DNA of 64,000 bases from Modestobacter roseus (GTDB lineage: Bacteria; Actinomycetota; Actinomycetes; Mycobacteriales; Geodermatophilaceae): NCBI RefSeq assembly GCF_007994135.1, contig NZ_VLKF01000001.1, positions 1,984,001 through 2,048,000 of the forward strand, in the 5' to 3' direction. Shown here piece by piece: positions 1-7,821 of this stretch. The notes under the pieces are model-generated. The model did not search any database and was not told the DNA's origin. It saw nothing but the letters and a program-made list of their open reading frames with translations. The position numbers and the translations under genes are program-made. Numbering within the stretch: position 1 is the stretch's first letter; each line of letters starts with the position of its first letter.

Positions 1-1027
1 CCAGCGAGCCGTAGCTCTTGCTCAGCCCCTCCGCGGTCAGCGGCGTCCGGCCGCAGGCGGCCGGGGTCGGGAAGCGGAGCTTGGCGACCTTGTCCTGCAC
101 CCGCACGTCGGCCAGGCCGGCGGCCAGCCGGGCCGCGCGCTTGTCCATGCTCTGCGCGGCCTTGGCCTTGGTCGCCTTGGCGCGCATCTTGTCGGCCTGG
201 CTGGTCAGCGCGTCGATCTTCTTCTCCGCGTTGGCCCGCTCGGACCGGCGGCGGCGCTCGTCGGTCTCCCGAGCGTCCAGGTACCGCTTCCAGCCCAGGT
301 TGTAGACGTCGACGGTCGCCCGGTTGGCGTCCAGGTGCCACACCTTGTTGACCACGGCCTCGAGCAGCTCGACGTCGTGGCTGATCACGATCAGTCCGGC
401 CCGGTGGCTGGCCAGGTAGCCCTTGAGCCAGGTGATCGAGTCGGCGTCCAGGTGGTTGGTCGGCTCGTCGAGCAGCAGGGTGTCGGCGTCGGAGAAGAGG
501 ATCCGGGCCAGCTCGACCCGGCGGCGCTGGCCACCGGAGAGGGTGCGCAGCGGCTGCTCGAGGATCCGGTCCGGCAGGCCGAGGTTGGAGCAGATCCGCG
601 CGGCGTCGGACTCCGCGGCGTACCCGCCCATCGCGGCGAACTGGTCCTCCAGCCGGCCGTAGCGGCGCACCGCGCGGTCGCGTTCGGCGTCGTCGGCCGG
701 CTCGGCCATCGCCACCTGCGCCTTGGTCAGCTGGGCCTTGAGGACGTCGAGGCCGCGGCCGGAGAGGACGCGGTCGCTGGCGGTGATGTCCAGGTCGCCG
801 CTGCGGGGGTCCTGCGGCAGGTACCCGAGCTCACCGGTCACGTCGACCTTGCCGGCGTGCGGCACGCGCTCACCGGCGAGGGTGGTGAGGGTGGTGGTCT
901 TGCCGGCACCGTTGCGCCCGACCAGCCCGATGCGGTCACCGGGCTGGACCCGCAGATCGGCGTCGCTGATGAGGATCCGGGCGCCGGCGCGCAGTTCGAG
1001 GCCGGTCGTCGTGATCACTGATCCCAT
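1..1027 (-). CDS. ABC-F family ATPase (5' part; gene runs off the left edge)
   Basis: This soluble duplicated ABC ATPase has no membrane segment and belongs to the ABC-F class, which acts on ribosomes in translation control or antibiotic protection. The start ATG is at 1027. The first ATPase domain is complete: Walker A GRNGAGKTT near residue 40, signature TLSGGQRRRVELA near residue 160, and Walker B with LLLDEPTNHLDA. A charged linker rich in Arg/Lys/Ala follows, typical of the ABC-F interdomain arm. The second ATPase domain begins at the window edge (GLSKSYGS). A similar ABC-F gene (Rv1473) lies near the suf operon of Mycobacterium tuberculosis, so orthology is likely but inferred. Which ribosomal role it has cannot be told from the fragment. 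Confidence 0.9.
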   Translation of the reverse strand, partial: MGSVITTTGLELRAGARILISDADLRVQPGDRIGLVGRNGAGKTTTLTTLAGERVPHAGKVDVTGELGYLPQDPRSGDLDITASDRVLSGRGLDVLKAQLTKAQVAMAEPADDAERDRAVRRYGRLEDQFAAMGGYAAESDAARICSNLGLPDRILEQPLRTLSGGQRRRVELARILFSDADTLLLDEPTNHLDADSITWLKGYLASHRAGLIVISHDVELLEAVVNKVWHLDANRATVDVYNLGWKRYLDARETDERRRRSERANAEKKIDALTSQADKMRAKATKAKAAQSMDKRAARLAAGLADVRVQDKVAKLRFPTPAACGRTPLTAEGLSKSYGSL

Positions 1028-1077
1028 GGTAGGCGCTCGACCACGATCGGCCGACCCCTTTCCCGGGTGACCTCCAC

Positions 1078-1381
1078 GTCATCCAGGTGCGACGTCATCC
1101 AGGTGCGGCGTCATCCAGGTGCGGCGTCATCCAGGTGCGGCGTCATCCAGGTGCGGCGTCATCCAGGTGCGGCGTCATCCAGGTGCGGCGTCATCCAGGT
1201 GCGGCGTCATCCAGGTGCGGCGTCATCCAGGTGCGGCGTCATCCAGGTGCGGCGTCATCCAGGTGCGGCGTCATCCAGGTGCGGCGTCATCCAGGTGCGG
1301 CGTCATCCAGGTGCGGCGTCATCCAGGTGCGGCGTCATCCAGGTGCGGCGTCATCCAGGTGCGGCGTCATCCAGGTGCGGC
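1078..1381. repeat. 16-bp minisatellite, 19 tandem copies
   Basis: Nineteen contiguous copies of GTCATCCAGGTGCGGC fill exactly 304 bp. Only the first copy differs, by one base (GCGAC for GCGGC). A partial copy (GTCATC) follows. The array lies between the start of the ABC-F gene (minus) and the start of the membrane protein gene (plus), so it occupies their shared upstream region. Sixteen is not a multiple of three, so the array is open in all plus frames and reads as a 16-residue peptide repeat in each, but no start or ribosome site supports translation. Confidence 0.98.
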
Positions 1382-1461
1382 GTCATCGCCGTCCACCCCG
1401 CGGGCGACCGGCCCCGCCCGTAGCGTGACGGGGAGCAGTCGCAGCCGGGAGGAGGACCACC

Positions 1462-3312
1462 GTGCCGTCGCCGGAGGTCGACTACCCGCCCCCGCTGGGC
1501 CGGCCGCTGCCGCCGCCCTCCGCCCCGGCCGAGTCCGGCGCCGGCGACCACACGCCCCAGGACATCGCACCCCAGCAGGTGTTGCTCGGGGCCGGAGCGG
1601 TCGCCGTGGTCGCCGCCGGCGCCGCGTCGCTCACCGACGCGAGCTCCGTCCCGGGCCTGCTGGTGGTCCTGGTGCTGACCGTCGCCGCCACCCTGGGCTC
1701 GCTGCGGGCCGGCCGCCGGGGACTCCGCAGCAGCGAGGAGGCCCTCGCCTCGGCCGCCGTGGTGCTCGCCGCGGTGGGCGCGTGGTCGGCCGGGGACGGC
1801 GCCGGCGCCCCGACCGGCGCGCTCCTGCTGCTGCTCGCCGCGGTGTTCGCGGTGCTCGGCCTGATCGGGCGGTCGACGCTCACCTGGCCCATCGCCGCGT
1901 GGGGAGGCGGTCAGGGCGCGGTGCTGAGCGCGCTCACCGGCTCCGGGCTCTCGTTGGCCCCGCATGCCAGCGCGGTGCTGGGCACCGCGGTCGTCGGTGT
2001 CGCGGTGACGCTGGCCGCCCGCCGGGCCGTTGCCGTGGTCACCTTCGTCACCGCCGCCGCCTGGTGGGTGACCGGGGTGGTCGAGGGCTCCGCGCTGGTG
2101 TGGACGACGGAGTCGACGGGCGCCGCCCTGGCGCCGGCGGCGCTGATGCTGCTCGCGGCCGGCGGGCTGCTCGCCCTGCGCCGCCGGCGGGAGCTGCGGT
2201 CGCTGCTCGGGCCCTCGGCAGCTGTGCCGGTGCTCGCCGGCCTGGTCACCGGCGCCTCCCTCGCCGGCCTGCTGCAGACCGCGGGGCTGGCCGGGGTGCT
2301 GGCCAGCGGCTACCTCGGCCTGGCGCTCGCGACCGTGGTCGGCGCCGTGGCGTCACCGGAACCCCGGGCGCTGCTCCGCCCCACCGGGCTGGCCTGCGCC
2401 GCGGTGCTCACCGGGCTGGCCGTCGCGCAGCTGCTCGGCTCGGGGCACTGGTCGGCGCTGGCCGCCCTGCTCGCCGCTGCCGCTCTCCCCGCCCTCGTGG
2501 TCGCGGCCCGGCAGCCGGCCGACCGGCCGGGCGCGCTGCCGATCGCCCTGGGCTGCCTGGCCGCCGCCGCGCTGCTGGCCGAGGCCGACGGCACGCTGGC
2601 GCCGGTGTGGGCCGGCCGCCTGCTGGTCGCCCTGTGCCTGCTCGGCCTGGGAGCCGCCACCGCGCTGCGCCGGCACCGGGTGGAGCTGCCGCTGACCTGG
2701 ACCGCCACCGGGGTCGCGGTCCTGGGGCTGGTGCACCTGGCCCGCACCGGGCACCTGACCGGCCTGGCGGTCGGGCTGGCCGTCGTCGGCGCGGGCTACG
2801 TGGCCGCCGGCACGGTGACCGACCGGGCCCCGGTCCGCGCGGGCGGCTCCGCCGCGCTGGTCGTCGCGGCCTGGATCGGCGCCGCGGAAGCCGACCTCGG
2901 CGCGGCGGAGGCCTACACCCTGCCGGCCGCGATCGTGCTGTGGCTGTACTCCGGACGCCGGCTGGCCACCGGCGCCTCCTGGCCGGCCTGGGGCCCGGGG
3001 CTGGTCGTCGCGTTCGTCCCGTCCGTGTGGCTCGCGGTCACCGAACCCGACCTGCTCCGGCTGCTGGTCGTGGTCGTGGCCGCGACGCTCACCGCGGTCG
3101 CCGGCAGCCGCTGGGGCGTGCAAGCCCCGCTGGTGGTGGGGGCCGCATCGCTGACCGCGGTGGCGCTGGGCCGGGTGGTGGCCTACCTGCCGCTGACCGG
3201 CCTGCTCGCGGTCGGTGTCGCCGGCGCCGTCCTGCTCGCGGCGGGCGCGGCCTACGAGGAGCGACGGACCCGGGCCCGTGCCGCTCTCGCCCGCGTCACC
3301 GACCTGCGCTGA
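1462..3312 (+). CDS. large polytopic membrane protein (SCO7613-C-terminal-domain-like)
   Basis: A 616-residue protein with a proline-rich cytosolic N-terminus (about residues 1-35) followed by some 18-20 closely packed hydrophobic segments rich in Ala, Leu, Val and Gly. No catalytic motif is visible. The layout and the C-terminal GSRWGVQAPLVVGAASL region resemble actinobacterial proteins annotated as SCO7613 C-terminal domain membrane proteins, whose function is unknown. The GTG start at 1462 is chosen because GGAGGA lies 5-6 nt upstream. The gene begins about 80 bp after the 16-bp repeat array, so the array forms part of its upstream region. It appears monocistronic. Confidence 0.85.
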   Translation: MPSPEVDYPPPLGRPLPPPSAPAESGAGDHTPQDIAPQQVLLGAGAVAVVAAGAASLTDASSVPGLLVVLVLTVAATLGSLRAGRRGLRSSEEALASAAVVLAAVGAWSAGDGAGAPTGALLLLLAAVFAVLGLIGRSTLTWPIAAWGGGQGAVLSALTGSGLSLAPHASAVLGTAVVGVAVTLAARRAVAVVTFVTAAAWWVTGVVEGSALVWTTESTGAALAPAALMLLAAGGLLALRRRRELRSLLGPSAAVPVLAGLVTGASLAGLLQTAGLAGVLASGYLGLALATVVGAVASPEPRALLRPTGLACAAVLTGLAVAQLLGSGHWSALAALLAAAALPALVVAARQPADRPGALPIALGCLAAAALLAEADGTLAPVWAGRLLVALCLLGLGAATALRRHRVELPLTWTATGVAVLGLVHLARTGHLTGLAVGLAVVGAGYVAAGTVTDRAPVRAGGSAALVVAAWIGAAEADLGAAEAYTLPAAIVLWLYSGRRLATGASWPAWGPGLVVAFVPSVWLAVTEPDLLRLLVVVVAATLTAVAGSRWGVQAPLVVGAASLTAVALGRVVAYLPLTGLLAVGVAGAVLLAAGAAYEERRTRARAALARVTDLR

Positions 3313-3384
3313 CGCCCGTTCGTTGCAGCGGCTGCACTCCGTGTCGCCTGGCCGTCGCGGCCCCCGGTGCGCCACGCTGACGGC

Positions 3385-3831
3385 ATGGGTGGCAGACGCG
3401 GGGTGGCCGGCGCCCTCGTCGCACTGGCCGCTCTCGGGACGGGCGCATGCGGCGGCGCGAACTCGCCGTTCGTCGCCTCCTGGACACGCGACGGCGTCCC
3501 GGTCGACCGGGACGAGCTGGACCTGTACCGCGGCGAGGGGCACTGCGACTGGGAGTCGGCGCTGTTCCTGCACGTGAGCTGGCCGCCGGGATCGGGTGCG
3601 CGCCGCCAGTTCGTCCGCGATCCCGACGGGGTCGTCTCGCCGGCCCTCGCGGCGGCCTTCGACGGCGACGTCAGCCCGCCCGACGACACCGTCGACACCG
3701 GCTTCGGCACCGAGGACGGCGTCCGGCTGGAGCTGCCGCCCGGCGACGACCCGAGCGAGGTCTACCTGGTGGCCCCCGCCGGGGCGGTCGAGGCGTGGCC
3801 GCTCGCCGAACCGCCCGTGGGGTGCGACTGA
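3385..3831 (+). CDS. putative lipoprotein of unknown function
   Basis: A 148-residue protein that I do not recognise. The N-terminus is a short signal-like segment (MGGRRGVAGALVALAALG) ending at a Cys in the weak lipobox TGAC, so export and lipidation are likely but not certain. The mature part is acidic and has a central GHCDWESALFLHVSWP motif. It contains two further Cys residues, which could form a disulfide. The ATG at 3385 is preferred over a GTG at 3367 because the signal segment then starts at residue 1. A CACGCT hexamer 6 nt before this ATG resembles the leaderless promoters seen elsewhere in the window. It converges on the lipoprotein gene at 3871-4299. Confidence 0.65.
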   Translation: MGGRRGVAGALVALAALGTGACGGANSPFVASWTRDGVPVDRDELDLYRGEGHCDWESALFLHVSWPPGSGARRQFVRDPDGVVSPALAAAFDGDVSPPDDTVDTGFGTEDGVRLELPPGDDPSEVYLVAPAGAVEAWPLAEPPVGCD

Positions 3832-3870
3832 CCGGGGGCGCGAGGTGCTCGCACCCTCGAGGAGCCTGCC

Positions 3871-4299
3871 TCAGTCCACCGTCAGGGCAACGCCCCATGT
3901 GCCCGGGGCGTCGTTGGGCCGGACCACCCGGAACGTCGGCACGTCGTCGGTGAGCCCGAGGCCGTCGAACCGGTGCCCTTCACCGTCGCAGTCGACGGTC
4001 ACGACCTCTCCGAGCAGGTCGAGGTCCATGCTCCCGCCGCCGGTACAGGCGGCGAAGGCACTGTGGGTGGCGCCTGTGGTGACGGAGTCGAGGGACACGT
4101 CGGACATCGTCTGCGCATCGCCGCCGACCGCCGCCGCCGAGTCGACCCCGGCCGACTCGGCGGCCTGCCGCGCGATCTCGCTCGCCTCGACCCCGTCGGC
4201 CGCCCGGGGTCCGGAGCCGTCGCCGCCGGCACAGCCGGTCAGGGCCCCGAGCGCACCCAGCACGACGACCCACGCTGCCGACCGGACCTGAGGCTGCAT
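3871..4299 (-). CDS. small secreted lipoprotein, unknown function
   Basis: A 142-residue protein with a clear lipoprotein signal: MQPQVRSAAWVVVLGALGA followed by lipobox LTGC. The mature part has a Gly/Asp/Ala linker, then a small domain with two Cys (FAACTGGG and VTVDCDGEG), probably disulfide-bonded. This resembles the many small actinobacterial surface lipoproteins of unknown role. The ATG at 4299 is preceded by TACCGT exactly 6 nt upstream and by no ribosome site, which suggests a leaderless transcript. The gene lies downstream of the suf operon terminator and is not part of that operon. Confidence 0.75.
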   Translation of the reverse strand: MQPQVRSAAWVVVLGALGALTGCAGGDGSGPRAADGVEASEIARQAAESAGVDSAAAVGGDAQTMSDVSLDSVTTGATHSAFAACTGGGSMDLDLLGEVVTVDCDGEGHRFDGLGLTDDVPTFRVVRPNDAPGTWGVALTVD

Positions 4300-4397
4300 G
4301 CGCGCACGGTAGTGGGATGCGAGCGATCCGCCCCGGCATCGAGCGCGCCGCTCCCCCCGTGTCCTGGCCACGGCCAGGGCAGGTGTCGCCAGGACGC

Positions 4398-4436
4398 ACG
4401 AGGGCCCGCACCCCCGATGGGGATGCGGGCCCTCGT
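4398..4436 (-). terminator. suf operon terminator hairpin
   Basis: The 13-bp perfect inverted repeat ACGAGGGCCCGCA / TGCGGGCCCTCGT has a 13-nt spacer that itself contains CCCC-gat-GGGG. It lies 15 bp beyond the sufT stop codon. No T-tract follows, as is common in high-GC actinobacteria. Confidence 0.75.
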
Positions 4437-4450
4437 CGACGCGGGTGTCG

Positions 4451-4831
4451 CTAGACGCGGAAGCCGAGCGCGCGGAGCTGCTCGCGGCCGTCGTCGGTGA
4501 TCTTGTCCGGGCCCCACGGCGGCATCCAGACCCAGTTGATCCGGATGTCGCCGACCAGACCGGGGCCGGGGCCACCGGTGAGCGCCTGGCGGGCCTGGTC
4601 CTCGATGACGTCGGTCAGCGGGCAGGCCGCCGACGTCAGCGTCATGTCGATGATGGCCACGTTGGCCTCGGTGTCGACGTCCAGGCCGTAGACGAGACCG
4701 AGGTCGACGACGTTGACGCCCAGCTCGGGGTCGACGACGTCGCGCATGGCCTCCTCGACGTCCTCCAGCAGGGCGGACTTGCCGCCGACCAGGCCGTCGG
4801 AGACGGGGGTCGGCTCGGTGGTCTCGCTCAT
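4451..4831 (-). CDS. sufT: SufT-type Fe-S assembly factor (DUF59/MIP18 family)
   Basis: A 126-residue protein of the MIP18/DUF59 family, a small alpha/beta domain that helps mature Fe-S proteins. The family pattern is visible: MRDVVDPELGVNVVDLGLVY, then MTLTSAACPLTDVI containing the conserved Cys, and a C-terminal VWMPPWGPDKIT. The start ATG overlaps the sufU stop as ATGA, so the two are translationally coupled. It is the last gene of the suf operon, at the position of Rv1466 in mycobacteria. Carrier or targeting function is inferred from the family. Confidence 0.93.
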   Translation of the reverse strand: MSETTEPTPVSDGLVGGKSALLEDVEEAMRDVVDPELGVNVVDLGLVYGLDVDTEANVAIIDMTLTSAACPLTDVIEDQARQALTGGPGPGLVGDIRINWVWMPPWGPDKITDDGREQLRALGFRV

Positions 4832-5298
4832 CGGTTCACTCCCTCGGTCGGGGCTGCGGACAGCGCGCGGGCGCTCGCGTCCTTCAGCGCCATCCAGCTC
4901 ATCAGCGCGCACTTGACCCGGGCCGGGTACTTGGAGACGCCGGCGAACGCGATGGCGTCCTCCAGCTCCTCCTCCAGCTGCTCGGCCACGGCGGCGTCGC
5001 CCTTGCTCTGCATCAGCGTCATGAAGTGCTCGCCGGTGGCCAGCGCCTCGGGCACCGGCTTGCCGAGCACCAGGTCGTACATGGCCGAGACCGACGCCTG
5101 GCTGATCGAGCAGCCCATCCCCTCGTAGGAGACGTCGGCGATCGTGTCGCCCTCCAGGTGCACCCGGAGGGTCACCTCGTCGCCGCAGGTCGGGTTGACG
5201 TGGTGCACCTCGGCCTCGAACGGGTCGCGCAGACCGCGCCCGTGGGGGTTCCGGTAGTGGTCCAGGATGATGTCCTGGTACATCGACTCCAGCTGCAT
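4828..5298 (-). CDS. sufU: SufU Fe-S scaffold / sulfur-transfer protein
   Basis: A 156-residue SufU/IscU-like protein. The three conserved Cys that bind zinc or accept sulfur are present: NPTCGDE, GMGCSISQAS and RVKCALMSW. In actinobacteria and Firmicutes SufU takes persulfide sulfur from SufS and passes it to the SufBCD complex. The ATG at 5298 shares one base with the sufS stop (TGATG), and the 3' end overlaps sufT by 4 nt. Length is normal for the family. Confidence 0.96.
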   Translation of the reverse strand: MQLESMYQDIILDHYRNPHGRGLRDPFEAEVHHVNPTCGDEVTLRVHLEGDTIADVSYEGMGCSISQASVSAMYDLVLGKPVPEALATGEHFMTLMQSKGDAAVAEQLEEELEDAIAFAGVSKYPARVKCALMSWMALKDASARALSAAPTEGVNR

Positions 5299-6635
5299 CA
5301 GCTCGCCCCGCCCTCGGTCACAGCAGGTGCAACACCGAAGAAGCGCTGAGCTTCCCGCACCGCGTCGACCAGCGCGTCGACGTCGTCGTAGCCGGTGTGC
5401 ACGTAGAAGGTGGCGCGGGTGGTCGCCGGCACGCCGTAGCGCCGCACCACCGGCCAGGCGCAGTGGTGCCCGACCCGGACCTCGACGCCGAGGTCGTCGA
5501 GGACCTGGCCGACGTCGTGCGGGTGGATGCCCTCGACGGTGAAGCTGATCGCGCCACCCCGGGCCACCGTGTCCGGCGGGCCGATCACGGTGACGCCGGG
5601 GATCGCCTGCAGCTGCGCCAGGGCGTACTCGGTGAGCGCCTCCTCGTGGGCGAGCACCTTGTCCATGCCCAGCCGCTCGAGGTACTCCACCGCCGCGCCC
5701 AGGCCGATCACCTGCGCGGTCATCGGGACGCCGGCCTCGAAGCGCTGCGGCGGGGGCATGAAGGTGCTGGCCTCCATCCGCACGACCTCGATCATCGAAC
5801 CACCGGTGAGGAACGGCGGGAGGGCGTCGAGCACCTCGTACCGGCCCCACAGGACGCCGACGCCGGTGGGCCCGAGCATCTTGTGCCCGGAGAACACCAG
5901 GAAGTCCGCGCCCAGCGTGGTGACGTCGACCGGCTGGTGCGGCACCGACTGCGCGCCGTCGACCAGCACCAGCGCGCCGACCTCGTGCGCCCGGGCGATG
6001 ATGCCGCCGAGCGGGTTGATCGTGCCGAGGATGTTCGACTGCTGGGTGACCGCGACCAGCTTGGTCCGCTCGTTGACCACCGTGTCGAGGTCGGAGAGGT
6101 CCAGCCGGCCGTCGTCGGTCAGCCCGAGCCAGCGCAGCGTCGCCCCGGTGCGCTCGCACAGCTGCTGCCAGGGCAGCAGGTTGGCGTGGTGCTCCATCTC
6201 GGTCACGACGATCTCGTCGCCCTGCCCGACGGCGTACCGGCGGAACTCGGGCTCCTTCGCCGTCGCCGCGTTGCTCAGCGCGTAGGCGACCAGGTTGATC
6301 GACTCGGTGCTGTTGCGGGTGAAGACGACCTCGCGCTCCGGGGCGCCGATGAAGGCGGCCACCTTCGCCCGGGCCGCCTCGTAGAGGCCGGTGGCCTCCT
6401 CGGCGAGCTGGTGCGCGCCGCGGTGCGGGGCGGCGTTGTGGTTCTCGTAGAAGTCACGCTCGGCGTCGAGCACCGACCGCGGCTTCTGCGACGTGGCGCC
6501 GGAGTCCAGGTACACCAGCCGGCGCCCGTCGCGGACGGTGCGGGACAGGATCGGGAAGTCCGCCCGGATCGCCTCGACGTCCAGCGGGAGCGGCACCTGC
6601 TGCGCCCCGGCGGGACGCGAGACGGTCTCGGTCAT
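5298..6635 (-). CDS. sufS: cysteine desulfurase SufS
   Basis: A 445-residue PLP-dependent group II cysteine desulfurase that removes sulfur from L-cysteine for Fe-S cluster assembly. The PLP lysine lies in VFSGHKMLGPTG and the persulfide-forming Cys in VGHHCAWPV. TEMEHHANLLPWQ carries the PLP-stacking His. The N-terminal 20 residues are a non-conserved extension. The ATG overlaps the sufC stop by 4 nt, and the stop codon overlaps the sufU start by 1 nt. The SufS-SufU pair is the expected partner arrangement in Gram-positive suf systems. Confidence 0.97.
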   Translation of the reverse strand: MTETVSRPAGAQQVPLPLDVEAIRADFPILSRTVRDGRRLVYLDSGATSQKPRSVLDAERDFYENHNAAPHRGAHQLAEEATGLYEAARAKVAAFIGAPEREVVFTRNSTESINLVAYALSNAATAKEPEFRRYAVGQGDEIVVTEMEHHANLLPWQQLCERTGATLRWLGLTDDGRLDLSDLDTVVNERTKLVAVTQQSNILGTINPLGGIIARAHEVGALVLVDGAQSVPHQPVDVTTLGADFLVFSGHKMLGPTGVGVLWGRYEVLDALPPFLTGGSMIEVVRMEASTFMPPPQRFEAGVPMTAQVIGLGAAVEYLERLGMDKVLAHEEALTEYALAQLQAIPGVTVIGPPDTVARGGAISFTVEGIHPHDVGQVLDDLGVEVRVGHHCAWPVVRRYGVPATTRATFYVHTGYDDVDALVDAVREAQRFFGVAPAVTEGGAS

Positions 6636-7465
6636 GCGGATGCAGCCTCCGCGGCGGCCTGCTCGTTGGAGTCCTTGACGTAGGCGGCGTAGCCCTCGTT
6701 CTCCAGCTTCTCCGCCAGCTCCGGGCCGCCCTCCTCGACGACCCGGCCGGCGACGAAGACGTGCACGAAGTCGGGCTTGATGTAGCGCAGGATCCGCGTG
6801 TAGTGCGTGATCAGCAGGACGCCGACCGGGCTGTCGGCCTTGGCCCGGTTGACGCCCTCGGAGACGATCCGCAGCGCGTCGACGTCCAGGCCGGAGTCGG
6901 TCTCGTCGAGGATCGCCATCTTCGGCTTCAGCAGCCGCATCTGCAGGATCTCGTGGCGCTTCTTCTCACCGCCGGAGAAGCCCTCGTTGACGTTGCGCTC
7001 GGCGAAGGCCGAGTCCATCTCGAGGTTCTCCATCTCGGTGCGCACGTCCTTGACCCAGGTGCGCAGCTTGGGCGCCTGGCCGGTGACGGCGGTGGCCGCG
7101 GTGCGGAGGAAGTTCGACACCGAGACGCCGGGGACCTCGACCGGGTACTGCATGGCCAGGAACAGGCCGGCCCGGGCGCGCTCGTCGACGGTCATCGCGA
7201 GGACGTCCTCGCCGTCGAGGGTCACCGTGCCGCCGGTGATCGTGTACTTGGGGTGCCCGGCGATCGAGTAGGCCAGGGTCGACTTGCCCGACCCGTTGGG
7301 GCCCATGATCGCGTGGGTCTCGCCGCCGCGGACGGTCAGGTCGACGCCGCGGAGGATCTCCTTGGCCTCGGCGCCCTCGCCGACGGTGACGTGCAGGTCG
7401 CGGATCTCCAGGACGCTGCCGGCCTGCAGGCCGGGGGCGGTCGGGGTCGCGGTGGGGCTGGTCAC
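6632..7465 (-). CDS. sufC: SufC Fe-S assembly ATPase
   Basis: A 277-residue ABC-type ATPase that powers the SufBCD scaffold complex. Walker A is GPNGSGKSTL, the signature is FSGGEKKRHEILQM, and Walker B is MAILDETDSGLDVDAL, with the SufC-specific DETDSGLD rather than DEPTSGLD. The N-terminus has about 15 extra residues before EIRDLHVTVG. It lies just downstream of the Rieske gene (13 bp gap) and overlaps sufS by 4 nt. Confidence 0.97.
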   Translation of the reverse strand: MTSPTATPTAPGLQAGSVLEIRDLHVTVGEGAEAKEILRGVDLTVRGGETHAIMGPNGSGKSTLAYSIAGHPKYTITGGTVTLDGEDVLAMTVDERARAGLFLAMQYPVEVPGVSVSNFLRTAATAVTGQAPKLRTWVKDVRTEMENLEMDSAFAERNVNEGFSGGEKKRHEILQMRLLKPKMAILDETDSGLDVDALRIVSEGVNRAKADSPVGVLLITHYTRILRYIKPDFVHVFVAGRVVEEGGPELAEKLENEGYAAYVKDSNEQAAAEAASA

Positions 7466-7478
7466 GGGTTCTCGCTCC

Positions 7479-7820
7479 TCAGTGGGTGGCCGCGAGCGGG
7501 GCGTCGACGTCGATCAGCACGTCGTCGCCCTCCACCCGGACCGGGTAGACGGGGACCGGCTCGGTGGCCGGCAGGTTGGTGGGCTGGCCGGTGCGCAGGT
7601 CGAAGCAGGAGCCGTGCAGCGCGCACTCGATGGTGGGCGCGCCGTCGACCTCCTCGAGATCGCCCTCGGTCAGCGGGATGTCGGCGTGCGAGCAGCGGTC
7701 CTCGACGGCGTACAGCTGGCCGTCGAAGTCCACCACCGCGACGTCGACGTCGGTGAGCTCGATCCGCAGGGCGCCGTCCTCGGGCACCTCGGACCGGGCA
7801 CAGACCCGTTCGAACGCCAT
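7479..7820 (-). CDS. Rieske-type [2Fe-2S] ferredoxin of the suf operon
   Basis: A 113-residue Rieske ferredoxin. The two cluster motifs are intact: CSHADIPL and CALHGSCFDL, giving 2 Cys and 2 His ligands. It resembles the small ferredoxin subunits of non-haem iron oxygenases, but no oxygenase gene is nearby. Its place between sufD (1 bp gap) and sufC is conserved in many actinobacterial suf operons, where an electron-donor role in cluster assembly is assumed but not proven. The ATG at 7820 follows the sufD stop directly. Confidence 0.93.
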   Translation of the reverse strand: MAFERVCARSEVPEDGALRIELTDVDVAVVDFDGQLYAVEDRCSHADIPLTEGDLEEVDGAPTIECALHGSCFDLRTGQPTNLPATEPVPVYPVRVEGDDVLIDVDAPLAATH

Positions 7821-7821
7821 C

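Noticed and set aside
1078-1381. CRISPR array
   Set aside because: Units are directly abutting 16-mers with no spacers and no cas genes are present.
1119-3380. 753-codon open frame running from the 16-bp repeat through the membrane protein region
   Set aside because: It is a shadow frame, Arg/Gly-rich with no hydrophobic segments, while the GTG-1462 frame has a ribosome site and clear membrane segments.
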